Counted from the stretch's first letter, positions 18,029 to 26,501 are shown. The stretch is 36,889 nt of DNA from Candidatus Cloacimonadaceae bacterium (GCA_030693415.1 JAUYAR010000154.1:1-36889), one strand, 5' to 3'. The notes: a model not told the origin generated them from the letters alone. Translations and numbers: made by a program.

Positions 18029-18552
18029 TGAAACTCAACATAATCATCATAATGGTTTCTCTGATCGCGGTTTTGGGATGCACTCCCGCACAAACACCGC
18101 AAGAGAATGCCGCCCCTGTAGTTAATGAACAGGAAGTCACACCGTCCTTTGAAGAAGCGATGTCTTCCTACCAAAGCGGTACATGGATCACGGATTGGGA
18201 TCAAGCCCTGGCTGCCTCCAAAGAACTGGGACGTCCGGTGCTAATCGATTTCACCGGCTCCGATTGGTGTGGATGGTGCATCAAGCTCAAAGGCGAAGTG
18301 TTTTCAAAACCGGCGTTTATTGAGTATGCCAAGGATAATCTGATCTTGCTGATGATTGATTTTCCCCGTAAAAGGAAGCTTCCCGTCGAACAGCAAACCG
18401 CAAACCAGAAACTGGCGGAGAAGTTTGAAGTTGAAGGATTCCCCACCATCGTTTTAGTAAACGAAACCGGCAAGGAAATCAAACGCACAGGATATCAACC
18501 CGGAGGACCAGAAAAATACATCGATCATATCAAATCCTTGCTACCCAAGTAA
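18028..18552 (+). CDS. Thioredoxin-fold lipoprotein
   Basis: This 174-residue protein is exported and lipid-anchored: MKLNIIIIMVSLIAVLGC is a type II signal with lipobox Cys18. After a linker, a thioredoxin fold carries DWCGWC (Cys81, Cys84) and the cis-Pro segment GFPTIVLV. It resembles DUF255/thioredoxin_7 proteins such as those acting on envelope disulfides. Its ATG overlaps the OsmC stop by one base (TAATG). It is the last gene before a strong terminator and puts a periplasmic thiol activity under the same control as the cytoplasmic redox genes. Its substrate is unknown. Confidence 0.88.
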   Translation: MKLNIIIIMVSLIAVLGCTPAQTPQENAAPVVNEQEVTPSFEEAMSSYQSGTWITDWDQALAASKELGRPVLIDFTGSDWCGWCIKLKGEVFSKPAFIEYAKDNLILLMIDFPRKRKLPVEQQTANQKLAEKFEVEGFPTIVLVNETGKEIKRTGYQPGGPEKYIDHIKSLLPK

Positions 18553-18577
18553 ATATAACACCATTTAGGTAGTCTGA

Positions 18578-18628
18578 ACCACTGAGACATGGCGCTGTAT
18601 TTGTGCCGTGGCTCGGTGGTTTTTTTTT
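18578..18628 (+). terminator. Rho-independent terminator of the redox operon
   Basis: A long stem is formed by ACCACTGAG-a-CATGGC and GCCGTG-g-CTCGGTGGT with an 11-nt loop, followed at once by eight or more T residues. It begins 26 bp after the lipoprotein stop. It is the clearest terminator in the window and defines the 3' end of the four-gene operon. Confidence 0.88.
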
Positions 18629-18768
18629 GCTCAAAAACAGAGATGCGCAGAGGGAGATGGAAATAAGATGTATTCCTTGAGATAAACAGATAGTCTTGCC
18701 TTACTTCTGAAATTGCTCTTTCCGGAGAATTCCGCTAATTACCATAATTATCATTGCCTTATGCGATT

Positions 18769-18972
18769 CCGCAGGATCGGCAAGCTACGCGTCCACCTTA
18801 GCAATACGGAGTCAATACGGACTTAGTCCGTAATGAGTCCGTATTGACTCCGTAATGCAAAGGGGGAGAATCGGAATTTCGCACACTGTGTAGCGCAGCA
18901 TGCCGATGCTGTGGAAACGATGGTTATGTTTGATGGTTTTTTTCCTCCGCAGCAGTGGCATGCTGCGCTACA
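18769..18972. repeat. Composite palindromic repeat, copy 1
   Basis: Three parts are seen. First, a short B' arm at 18769-18791 (CCGCAGGATCGGCAAGCTACG). Second, module A at 18803-18856, with 21-bp arms (one mismatch) built on TACGGAGTCAATACGGACT and an inner alternative hairpin TACGGACT-T-AGTCCGTA. Third, full module B at 18889-18972, with perfect 16-bp arms TGTAGCGCAGCATGCC and GGCATGCTGCGCTACA around 52 bp. AAGGGGGAG joins A to B. The right arm of B overlaps the 3' end of the VOC-protein gene. Confidence 0.85.
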
Positions 18973-19388
18973 GGGATTCCTTTCCACCCCTTCCCCCCCT
19001 CCGCAGTGATCTCTACTTTGATCCGATCAGGATCTTCAAAGAAAACAGCATAAGATTCATCGCCACCTGCGTGGGGATGCCGGTCTTCATAGAGGATCGT
19101 GGTGTTTTTGGCGCGGAGTTCAATGGTGATCTCATCTACGAAATCCCGCGAGCTTCCACGAAATGCGAGATGGTTCAAACCAGTGCGGCAGCGATGATAG
19201 GCAGGCTCTTGAAAACGTTCTTCCGTCTGGACGAACACGATGTAGCAATCCTCCAATATATAGCTGATGCCGTCATCCCATTGTTGGTGAACGTGATAGC
19301 CCAGACGCCCCAACAGCCAGCCCCAGAAATCCGTGCTTTTTGCCAGGTCGCGGACATAGATCTCCACGTGGTGCAGTTTTCCTTTCAT
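18924..19388 (-). CDS. VOC/glyoxalase-fold protein
   Basis: About 154 residues with the vicinal-oxygen-chelate fold: LHHVEIYVRDLAKSTDFWGW at the start, GLNHLAFR in the middle and YAVFFEDPDRIKVEI near the end give metal-ligand-like His and Glu positions (His after LH, His in LNHLAF, Glu in KVEI). Members include glyoxalase I, fosfomycin-resistance enzymes and dioxygenases; the substrate here is unknown. I chose ATG 19386-19388 because GGAG lies nine bases upstream; a GTG two codons earlier is possible. The last about 14 residues (AQHATAAEEKNHQT) and the stop are encoded by repeat module B. Confidence 0.85.
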   Translation of the reverse strand: MKGKLHHVEIYVRDLAKSTDFWGWLLGRLGYHVHQQWDDGISYILEDCYIVFVQTEERFQEPAYHRCRTGLNHLAFRGSSRDFVDEITIELRAKNTTILYEDRHPHAGGDESYAVFFEDPDRIKVEITAEGGKGWKGIPVAQHATAAEEKNHQT

Positions 19389-19460
19389 GATCACTTTCTC
19401 CTATATTGCAAAAATCGCTGGAAGAACGAACCCCCGGCGATGTATCTCATTGAATGATTA

Positions 19461-21605
19461 TCACTTTGTGTAGCGTTGGATGACTTCTAACACTTCGGGA
19501 AGGTCCATGCCGATGGATTTGAGGTGTTCGACGGTTGGAAAGCCATCCGGAGTCCAGCCTTTTCTTCGATAGACGCTGTCCACAAGCTGGCGGTATTGGT
19601 CTTCGCGATGCTCACGCATGATCGCCATTTTCTCCGAAGTGGATTTACCGGTGGGATCGATGCCGATCTTTTCAGTTAGTTGCTTGTCATAGCGTTCTTG
19701 ACGGGAGAGATATTCTTCCTCGGTGACCGGTCCGACTGCGCGGTAGGGAGGCATATCATCGATGCGTCTGCCGCCGCCCATGCGCATACAAAAGACCTTT
19801 TGGAAGTTATAGACTCGCTCGGATTGCCGAATTAGTTCATGTTTGTCCAGCGGCTTTCCGGTAATCGCTTTGTAGATGTCCACATAGTTTTGGACGTGTT
19901 CGGGAACCTTGGCTGGTTCGTCCGTTTCGGCATTATTGGCTGGTTCGATGTCGTTCCAGGGGAGTTTGCAAAGACCCTGCAAGCCAAACCAGGTGCGGAA
20001 CATGGGGAAATAATGCAGTGCCTCGGCTTTGTCCTCAAAAGTGGGAATGCGGTTATTGACCATATCCATGAAGATCAGCCAGGCTTCGTCGTGTTGCGGA
20101 CCCTTGAGCGCGAGTGTGTATCCGCCCTGTTGCGCCAGAGATTCTTTGCTCATATATTGGGAATATTCCAGCCCCTTGGCTTCCATGCCGATGTCCTGCA
20201 AGAGTTTGGGATCAGCGCCATACTGGTCTGCAAAGATGGCTTTCATGCGACGCACGCCCAAGCCCACGATCTTGCCAAATCCTTCTCCGCGAGCCATTTG
20301 ATGGATGATCTCAAACGTTGCCTCGGCATTTCCCCAAGTCAGATCAAGACCGCCGGTCTTCTCTTTGTCCAGAATGCCGTATTCATAGCATTCCATGCAG
20401 AAGGCGACACTGGTGCCAAAGGAAATCGTATCAATACCGTAGGTGTCGCAATAGAAATTGAGCTCGACCACGTCCTTGGGATCCCAGATGCAGAGGTTTG
20501 ATCCACAGCCCGCCGCGGTTTCATATTCAGGTCCGTCCACGCAAACAGGCTGTCCTTTATATGGTCCGCTACGGGGCAAAAATCCGTCCACAGCTTTGCA
20601 GCATGAGAGCGAGCAGCCATACCAGCAACCGTCAGCCATGCCTTGAGTGAAGAGCTTTTTAAACTCCCAGGAGGCGAGGGTAATGGCTTCGGGCTTTTGC
20701 CCATATTTGAAATTGCGGATGGGGAGGAGGTCATAGTCGTTCATGATCTCCATCAGGTGGGCAGTGCCGATCTCGCGCATGTGGCATTGAGTCGCGTCCC
20801 CGGCTTCGATCTCTTTATGGAGCTTGAGACCTGTCTTTTGCAGCGTCTCCAGATCAACGGAGTTGTTTGTATCTACTTTGAGTCCGGAATATTTTACCAC
20901 GAGGGCTTTGATCTTTTTATCACGGAAGACTCTTCCAGTGCCACCACGCCCGGCTTGTTTGAGCCGTGCGACCTTGCGGCGTTTGTCCCAGAAAGAGAAA
21001 TTTAGACAGGTGATGAGAGCAGAGTTTGCGGCTTCGCCGGAAGACACGACGGAGACGAACTGAAACTTATCGGGACCTTCGGCAAATTCCTCGATCAAAC
21101 GCTCGGCAAAAATGTGGCTGTTTATTTCCTGATCATCGGCGGAGAGTATCTTGACGACACCTTTGTCGCCGTCGATATAGACGATCACTTCCTCGTCTGA
21201 TTTGCCTTGAAGCTCAAGTGCATCAAAACCTGAAAACTTTGTGTAAGGACCAAAATGTCCGCCGACGTTGCAATCAACTGGAATTCCGGTGAGTGGAGAA
21301 ATCGTTGTGACGATGGATTTTCCGCTTCCAGGATAGCTGGTGTTTCCGCAAAGCGGACCGAAAGCGATGCAGAGTTCATTTTCCGGGCTGTCCCACTTGG
21401 TGTCGTCTTTGACCCCATGCCACATCAGATACAAGTCAAAACCCTTGCCACCGACGAATTTGTCGATCATCAGGTCGGTCACTGGTTTTTCTTTGATAAC
21501 TCTGTCGCCAAGGTTGATATAAAGGCTACGGCGATTATAGCCTTTTTCGATTGGTTTGAGGGCATAGCTGAATTCTGCCAGGACTTTGCGCATTTTATGT
21601 TCCAT
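19461..21605 (-). CDS. Aldehyde:ferredoxin oxidoreductase-family protein
   Basis: This 714-residue AOR-family enzyme uses a tungsto- or molybdopterin cofactor and an Fe-S cluster to oxidise aldehydes (or reduce acids) with ferredoxin. Family signs: FDALELQGKSDEEVIVYIDG (128-147), AGRGGTGRVFRDKKIKALVV (218-237) and the Cys group in GCWYGCSLSCCK (Cys327, 331, 335, 336). The first spacing is CxxxC, not the classical CxxC. The frame is open upstream to 21707, but that overlaps the ferredoxin gene; AAGGAG before the ATG at 21603-21605 fixes the start. It lies 13 bp after the ferredoxin gene, its likely electron partner. The substrate is unknown; BamB-like or YdhV-like roles are alternatives. Confidence 0.88.
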   Translation of the reverse strand: MEHKMRKVLAEFSYALKPIEKGYNRRSLYINLGDRVIKEKPVTDLMIDKFVGGKGFDLYLMWHGVKDDTKWDSPENELCIAFGPLCGNTSYPGSGKSIVTTISPLTGIPVDCNVGGHFGPYTKFSGFDALELQGKSDEEVIVYIDGDKGVVKILSADDQEINSHIFAERLIEEFAEGPDKFQFVSVVSSGEAANSALITCLNFSFWDKRRKVARLKQAGRGGTGRVFRDKKIKALVVKYSGLKVDTNNSVDLETLQKTGLKLHKEIEAGDATQCHMREIGTAHLMEIMNDYDLLPIRNFKYGQKPEAITLASWEFKKLFTQGMADGCWYGCSLSCCKAVDGFLPRSGPYKGQPVCVDGPEYETAAGCGSNLCIWDPKDVVELNFYCDTYGIDTISFGTSVAFCMECYEYGILDKEKTGGLDLTWGNAEATFEIIHQMARGEGFGKIVGLGVRRMKAIFADQYGADPKLLQDIGMEAKGLEYSQYMSKESLAQQGGYTLALKGPQHDEAWLIFMDMVNNRIPTFEDKAEALHYFPMFRTWFGLQGLCKLPWNDIEPANNAETDEPAKVPEHVQNYVDIYKAITGKPLDKHELIRQSERVYNFQKVFCMRMGGGRRIDDMPPYRAVGPVTEEEYLSRQERYDKQLTEKIGIDPTGKSTSEKMAIMREHREDQYRQLVDSVYRRKGWTPDGFPTVEHLKSIGMDLPEVLEVIQRYTK

Positions 21606-21618
21606 TTTCCATATCTCC

Positions 21619-22005
21619 TTATTCTTGAACGATCCGGATTGCCTCAACCGGGCAGGATTTTGTGCAAACACCGCAAGCGATGCACTTGAAAGGATGCATA
21701 CCTCCATGGTAAGTTTGCATCGAGCCGGTCGGACAAATGGCGACGCACATATAGCAACCGATACAGAGCTTTTTGGTTACCATCACCACCCCTTGAGGCG
21801 TGATCGTGAGAGCCAGCGTCGGGCAAGCTGCGACACAGGTTTCGCATTGGTTGCAAACGTTCATTTCGGGCAGCTTGGCAGTCTCCGTGATGCGGATACA
21901 GGATCGCTCAGGATCGTCTATCCTGAAGTACAGATTCGCGCACGCGCTTTCGCAGACGTGGCAGGCAATGCACTTATCCGGATATGTCTTCAGCACTTTT
22001 TTCAT
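21619..22005 (-). CDS. Polyferredoxin with four [4Fe-4S] motifs
   Basis: The 128 residues hold four ferredoxin cysteine sets: CIACHVCESACA, CNQCETCVAACP, CIGCYMCVAICP and CIACGVCTKSCP, enough for four [4Fe-4S] clusters. There is no signal peptide, so it is cytoplasmic. A good ribosome-binding site (TAGGAG) precedes the ATG, and the AOR gene follows 13 bp after the stop. The pairing resembles the Fe-S subunits that accompany WOR5-, YdhV- or BamB-type enzymes. It should shuttle electrons for the AOR-family enzyme; the final acceptor is not in the window. Confidence 0.93.
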   Translation of the reverse strand: MKKVLKTYPDKCIACHVCESACANLYFRIDDPERSCIRITETAKLPEMNVCNQCETCVAACPTLALTITPQGVVMVTKKLCIGCYMCVAICPTGSMQTYHGGMHPFKCIACGVCTKSCPVEAIRIVQE

Positions 22006-22076
22006 TACCTTCTCCTAATTGAGGATATTATGATGATGTCAGGATTTTTAGGCACTGCGAAACAGTCAACCAAATT

Positions 22077-24080
22077 TTAGAATCTGATTCCCAGAGAAGT
22101 GCCCGCGTGAAAATTGACTGGCTCAAGATCAAAGAAGGCTTCCGTCACGTTCCACAGGGTATTATATTGACCGTAGGCGGCAAGGGAGATGTATTTGTTG
22201 ATATTGGAAACCAGGTAGACAGCTCCGTTCAACTCGTCAATATGCAGGATGTTGAATCCGATTTCACTTTTCCGATAGGCATAGTCCACTACTGCCGTGA
22301 GATGGGCATAACGCAATCCTACCAAGTTGAGACGCATATCAGCGCTTAGTTTGGTGGTCTTGACGACGCTATTATGATTGTAGTCCTTTGTTTCATTATA
22401 GACATAATCAAAGTCAAAGCCCACCACGCTGCCTACGTTTTTGTGCAGGAGAGCGGCAAATTCGACCATGTTGGTATTCACAGATTGGTAAGTGTTCATA
22501 TCGCCGAAAAAGGTGTAATCTTGCCTCATGGCGTCCAAACGAGCCCCCAAAAGGTATGCGTCCTCGTGCACAAAAATCAGCGGTCGGTTGGCAGGAGCGA
22601 GCCCTTCGAGATAATTTGGCATCCGGTATCCGGAGATGATATCCGAGACATACAAATACGAACGAAATCTCCATTTGGGATTCCAGTCCGTGTCGTAGCG
22701 AGTAAAATTGGCTTCGGTCAAGCCGGTGGGTGCAAAGTCAAAATAATCCACTGTTTCTTCCGGGTTGAAGAGAAAACTTCCCCCTACATCGAGCCTCTGA
22801 GTAGTTGATTTGACCGCCTTGGCAAAACTTAGAGTATAGTCTTGGAAACTTGTGGCCCAGTATCTCTGTAGCCAGAGTGGGTAATCAAGCGTGCGCGTTC
22901 GTTTATAGGTGTTGCGGTTGATGCTGAAAAAGAGACGCAACTTTTCGCGATCTGGCAAACCGGCGCCAAAAGACATTTGCGTGAGATAATAGTCGTTTGT
23001 CCGATATTTATCTTCTCCAAAGATGAGGACTTTGTCGATGGCTTTGATCACTTTGCTTTCGCTTTCGATGCCAAAATATCCCAGTTTTACACGGGCGAAA
23101 TTGGAGGAGGCAAACTGAAAGCGGATGTCATTATCATGAGTAGCGGTGACCATGAACTCATTAGTGCTGAAGGCATTGAGATAATTGGTTAGCTTGAAAT
23201 CGGAATCGTTTCTCTTGGAGTAAAACTCTAAACCGCTATAGGTGCCGGATACATCTTTTGGGGTCTTACTATTGCTCTTGTTCAGGTCTTTAGTGTTGTT
23301 GATTGTTTGATTGGTTGAATAGTCCGTGGTTTCCGGGATCTGTGTTGAAACCGCGTAGCTGCCGTCGTTGAGCATGAATCCCATTTCCATGCTGGAGTGA
23401 TACCATGGATTTTGAGCGCCGTCAGTGGCGATACCAACGTCCTTGACTATCTTGGCAGCCATCTCATTCAAGCTTAATCCGGCAGAAATCATATTGCGGC
23501 ACAAGATGCTGCAAAATATACTGTTAGTTCCGCCACCATCGATTGCGATCGCGTCCGCTGCCGCACTATACATGACAAAGCTGTTCTTGCGGACTGGCTT
23601 GGATTCCGCCAGTCCTATTCTGGGGGCGGACGAAGTAGCAAAAGAGTTTCTCCGGCAGACGTCGAGGATGATTATATTCACTTTCGCTTTGGCAAGTTCC
23701 TTGTCCAGCCTGGCCAGGGGAACGCTAAAATAGCGGACGTCATCGGCGTCTTTGTATTCAAAGCCGACCGGCAGCAAGTAAGTTTCACCGTCCACCTGTG
23801 CGCAGTGACCGCTGTAGTACAGAATTGTTTCATCGAGGGAAGTGATGGTAGAGACAAAACGGTTGAAGACGTCTTGAAATGACTTATGGTCAAGGTTGGT
23901 TTCATGGATCACTTGGAAACCAAGCTCCCGCAATGTGGCACTCACCAGTGCTGCATCGGCATTCGGGTAATGAAGTTCGCTCACGCCATAACGATCGTTA
24001 GAGATCACCAAAGCCTTGCGGCTTGCAAAGGTAAATGCCAATAAAGACAGCAATATCAATGAAAACGCTACTTTTTTCAT
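22077..24080 (-). CDS. Secreted caspase-like (peptidase C14) domain fused to a probable outer-membrane beta-barrel
   Basis: This 667-residue protein starts at the ATG preceded by GGAGG (24078-24080). A signal peptide (MKKVAFSLILLSLLAFTFAS) leads into a caspase/metacaspase p20-like domain: RKALVISNDRY, LYYSGHCAQ with catalytic His92, IIILDVCRRN with catalytic Cys142, and YSAAADAIAIDGGGTNSIFC (171-190). The usual Gly after His92 is Cys93. A linker rich in Thr, Asn and Ser (about 245-285) follows. Residues about 290-667 are rich in alternating aromatic/polar strands and end in Phe (AGTSLGIRF), as many outer-membrane barrels do. No known family was recognised for the C-terminal part. The caspase call is firm; the barrel is an inference from strand pattern and terminal Phe. 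Confidence 0.82.
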   Translation of the reverse strand: MKKVAFSLILLSLLAFTFASRKALVISNDRYGVSELHYPNADAALVSATLRELGFQVIHETNLDHKSFQDVFNRFVSTITSLDETILYYSGHCAQVDGETYLLPVGFEYKDADDVRYFSVPLARLDKELAKAKVNIIILDVCRRNSFATSSAPRIGLAESKPVRKNSFVMYSAAADAIAIDGGGTNSIFCSILCRNMISAGLSLNEMAAKIVKDVGIATDGAQNPWYHSSMEMGFMLNDGSYAVSTQIPETTDYSTNQTINNTKDLNKSNSKTPKDVSGTYSGLEFYSKRNDSDFKLTNYLNAFSTNEFMVTATHDNDIRFQFASSNFARVKLGYFGIESESKVIKAIDKVLIFGEDKYRTNDYYLTQMSFGAGLPDREKLRLFFSINRNTYKRTRTLDYPLWLQRYWATSFQDYTLSFAKAVKSTTQRLDVGGSFLFNPEETVDYFDFAPTGLTEANFTRYDTDWNPKWRFRSYLYVSDIISGYRMPNYLEGLAPANRPLIFVHEDAYLLGARLDAMRQDYTFFGDMNTYQSVNTNMVEFAALLHKNVGSVVGFDFDYVYNETKDYNHNSVVKTTKLSADMRLNLVGLRYAHLTAVVDYAYRKSEIGFNILHIDELNGAVYLVSNINKYISLAAYGQYNTLWNVTEAFFDLEPVNFHAGTSLGIRF

Positions 24081-24177
24081 TTCCACCTCCAAGAAGTTTT
24101 GCCACAATGTTTAGTGCGGATATTCCTGTCAATCAAATTCTGTGAGGGGCAAAAAGGTAAGAGCTGTTAGACGAAAC

Positions 24178-26082
24178 TCAGATAATGGAAAGTTCTTGTT
24201 TGATACTGCGGATCAGAGATTCTGTGTCCAGGCCCGCCCAGTGGTAAAGGTCGTCTGCGGTGCCGGAATTGGGATAACTGCGCACTCCGATCTTGACCAG
24301 TTTGGCGCAGATGCGCTCTTCCGCCAATCTGTCTGCGATGATTGATCCCAAGCCGCTGTGGACGTTGTGGTCTTCGATACTGAAGATGGTCCCGGTCTTG
24401 GCGGCAAAATCGAGAATCTCGCGATCGATCGCGAGCGGACAGGAAATATATATAAGCTGGAGATAGATACCCTCTTCGCGAAGGCTGTCAACAGCTTTGA
24501 GCGCGTTTCCGGCAGGAGTTCCGCATACGATCACGCAACCGTCGTTTCCGAGACGTAGGACGTCCGCCATGCCATAATCGAAGGTATAGTCCATTTTATA
24601 GAAGAGCCCGTCTTCATCGTTTTTCAGGATTGACAATTTGCTGCGGCCCATGGTCACAAAATAGTTGCCCGGTTTGTTGATCAGCCAGCGGATGATGCGA
24701 TCGGTGTGATTCGGATCGGCGGGGCAGATGAGCCTGAAATTATAGAGATTGCGCGTCAGACCAATGTAATCGATGCACTGATGCGTCTTTCCGTCTTCGC
24801 CGACGTCGAGTCCCACGTGGGTGACCACGACCTTGAGATTGGCATGGTTTATGTCATTGAGCCGCTGCATATTGTAAACCTCGTCGATGCCAAACATACC
24901 AAAGTCCGACCAAAAGGTCTGAATCCCACAAGCGGAAAGGGAACCCGCAGCAACGGATGTGTGGTGTTCCATGATCCCGCTTTGGATAAAATTATCGGGA
25001 TGATTTTTGGCAAATTCTCCGGTTTTCACGCTGGCGGCGAGGTCGCAATCAAACACGGCGATAGGTGTTGAGCTGTCTATATTGATCATGCCGAGATCGG
25101 CAATGGCATTTCCCCAGGCGCTACGATTGTCCGTGTCCTTGTCATAAACGATTGGTTGACCGGATTTGAGATCGCCTTTCAATGCAAAATGATTTCCATT
25201 TACTTTGGTTTTGGGAGGTTTAAATTCTTTTCTGGCTTTGCGATAGTCCTTGATCCGATTGGGGACACCAAGGATATTGAGCGCCTCCTCAAGTTGCTCT
25301 TCGTCCAACGCGGAACCGTGATATTTCGCCATGTTTTCCATGAAAGGTACCGCTTTGCCCATCACTGTGTGCGCCAGGATCATCACCGGAGTTTCGGCAT
25401 CTTCGGCTGCTTCTAACGCACCGGAGATAAGACCAAAATCATGTCCGTTGATTTCCAACACATACCAACCGTCGGATTCCCAGTTTGAGCGAATGTGCTG
25501 GGGCATCACCTCATGGATGGAGCCGCTGATCTGCAATTGGTTGTAATCCACAATCGCAGTAAGATTATTGAGCTTAAATTTGGCGGCAAATCGTCTTGCC
25601 TCGCTGATCTGACCCTTTTGCTGTTCGCCATCGCCCATGATGCAATAAACTCTATAGGGAGTAGCGTTTATCCTGCTTGCCAAAGCCATTCCGGCGGCAG
25701 CGGAAAGTCCCTGTCCCAGGTTTCCGGTTGACCATTCCACCCCCGGAACCTCGCGTTCGATATGTCCCTCAAAGATGCTGCCTAAAAGGCGAAACTGCGA
25801 CACGGCATCGTCCAGTTCAAAATATCCGTTCAAACCCAAAGCTGAATAGACTGCTGGAGAGAGGTGCCCATTGCTGATCACGATACGATCACGATCCGGC
25901 ATCTGCGGATTCTTGGGATCATGTTTGATGTGTTTGTATAGAGAAAGCATAAAATCTATGGCGGACATCGATCCGCCGGGATGACCAGAACCAGCCAGGG
26001 TGGTCATTGTCAGTATCGCTGCGCGGGCGATTTTGGCTTGATTGAGCAATTCGTTTTGCATTTCGTTGTCGATCTTGGTCAT
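24178..26082 (-). CDS. tkt: Transketolase
   Basis: This 634-residue, full-length transketolase transfers two-carbon ketol units in the non-oxidative pentose phosphate pathway, using ThDP and a divalent metal. Landmarks: GSGHPGGS (31-38), the ThDP-metal motif GDGEQQKGQISEA, NQLQISG, the Pyr-domain GIMEHHTSVAAGSLSACGI with catalytic Glu, and the C-terminal domain to ELSII. It is a fused single chain, unlike the split archaeal form. I chose ATG 26080-26082 because GAGGAA lies just upstream; an earlier in-frame start at 26139 would run into the hairpin before the gene. Confidence 0.95.
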   Translation of the reverse strand: MTKIDNEMQNELLNQAKIARAAILTMTTLAGSGHPGGSMSAIDFMLSLYKHIKHDPKNPQMPDRDRIVISNGHLSPAVYSALGLNGYFELDDAVSQFRLLGSIFEGHIEREVPGVEWSTGNLGQGLSAAAGMALASRINATPYRVYCIMGDGEQQKGQISEARRFAAKFKLNNLTAIVDYNQLQISGSIHEVMPQHIRSNWESDGWYVLEINGHDFGLISGALEAAEDAETPVMILAHTVMGKAVPFMENMAKYHGSALDEEQLEEALNILGVPNRIKDYRKARKEFKPPKTKVNGNHFALKGDLKSGQPIVYDKDTDNRSAWGNAIADLGMINIDSSTPIAVFDCDLAASVKTGEFAKNHPDNFIQSGIMEHHTSVAAGSLSACGIQTFWSDFGMFGIDEVYNMQRLNDINHANLKVVVTHVGLDVGEDGKTHQCIDYIGLTRNLYNFRLICPADPNHTDRIIRWLINKPGNYFVTMGRSKLSILKNDEDGLFYKMDYTFDYGMADVLRLGNDGCVIVCGTPAGNALKAVDSLREEGIYLQLIYISCPLAIDREILDFAAKTGTIFSIEDHNVHSGLGSIIADRLAEERICAKLVKIGVRSYPNSGTADDLYHWAGLDTESLIRSIKQELSII

Positions 26083-26117
26083 GATTTCCTCACAAAATAG
26101 TCGCTGTAAATAAGTGT

Positions 26118-26149
26118 CCCCTCCACGTTGCAGCAGCAACGTGAAGGGG
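26118..26149 (-). promoter_or_regulatory. Strong hairpin between tRNA-Ala and transketolase
   Basis: CCCCTCCACGTTGC-AGCA-GCAACGTGAAGGGG forms a 14-bp stem with one mismatch and a 4-nt loop. On the minus strand it lies nine bases after the tRNA-Ala CCA end and about 36 bp before the transketolase start. It is followed by ACACTTATTT rather than a T-run, so it may be a weak terminator, a processing signal or an mRNA 5' stabiliser. Confidence 0.6.
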
Positions 26150-26157
26150 CTCTAAAT

Positions 26158-26233
26158 TGGTGGAGCATAGCGGGATCGAACCGCTGACCTCATGACTGCC
26201 AGTCATGCGCTCTCCCAGCTGAGCTAATGCCCC
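26158..26233 (-). tRNA. tRNA-Ala (anticodon GGC)
   Basis: The reverse complement folds as a complete 76-nt cloverleaf: acceptor GGGGCAT paired with ATGCTCC, D-arm AGCTCAGCTGGGAGAGC, anticodon stem CATGA/TCATG with loop CTGGCAG (anticodon GGC), T-loop GGTTCGATCC, discriminator A and encoded CCA. A TTGACA hexamer lies about 50 bp upstream on the same strand (26287-26282). Confidence 0.97.
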
Positions 26234-26501
26234 AAGTCGTGATTGACTTTGATTGAGCCACTCTCAAAATCGCGCTTTATTTGTCAAGCAGAAATATGCG
26301 AGCGATGCCGTAATTATTATACAATGAGAGGATAAGATATTGGATGGTGGAATCTTATCTGATCTCTACACTGCAGATCTTACCTCAAATGCACCTGCCC
26401 ATCACCATATCATCCGCTCGTTTGTCCCCCGCGCAAACAAAAAGAATCACTCAGCAACTTAGTAAGAGACGCGTAGCTTGATTTTAAGGCTGGGTTGTGG
26501 T
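26234..26501. other. Gene-free region upstream of tRNA-Ala
   Basis: I see no gene and no strong palindrome. The only candidate signal is TTGACA at 26287-26282 (minus strand), without a good -10 partner. This stretch also follows the 3' end of the small lipoprotein gene. Confidence 0.4.

Noticed and set aside
18797-18864. CRISPR array or riboswitch in the palindromic repeat regions.
   Set aside because: There is no regular repeat/spacer alternation, no cas genes nearby, and the palindromes are not tied to one gene class or orientation.
20339-20734. Open frames on both strands inside the AOR gene.
   Set aside because: They are shadows of the AOR reading frame, with no ribosome-binding site or family similarity.
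22077-26082. A defence island built on the caspase-like gene.
   Set aside because: The neighbours are housekeeping or redox genes (transketolase, ferredoxin, AOR), the protein is exported, and no sensor, nuclease or abortive-infection partner is present.
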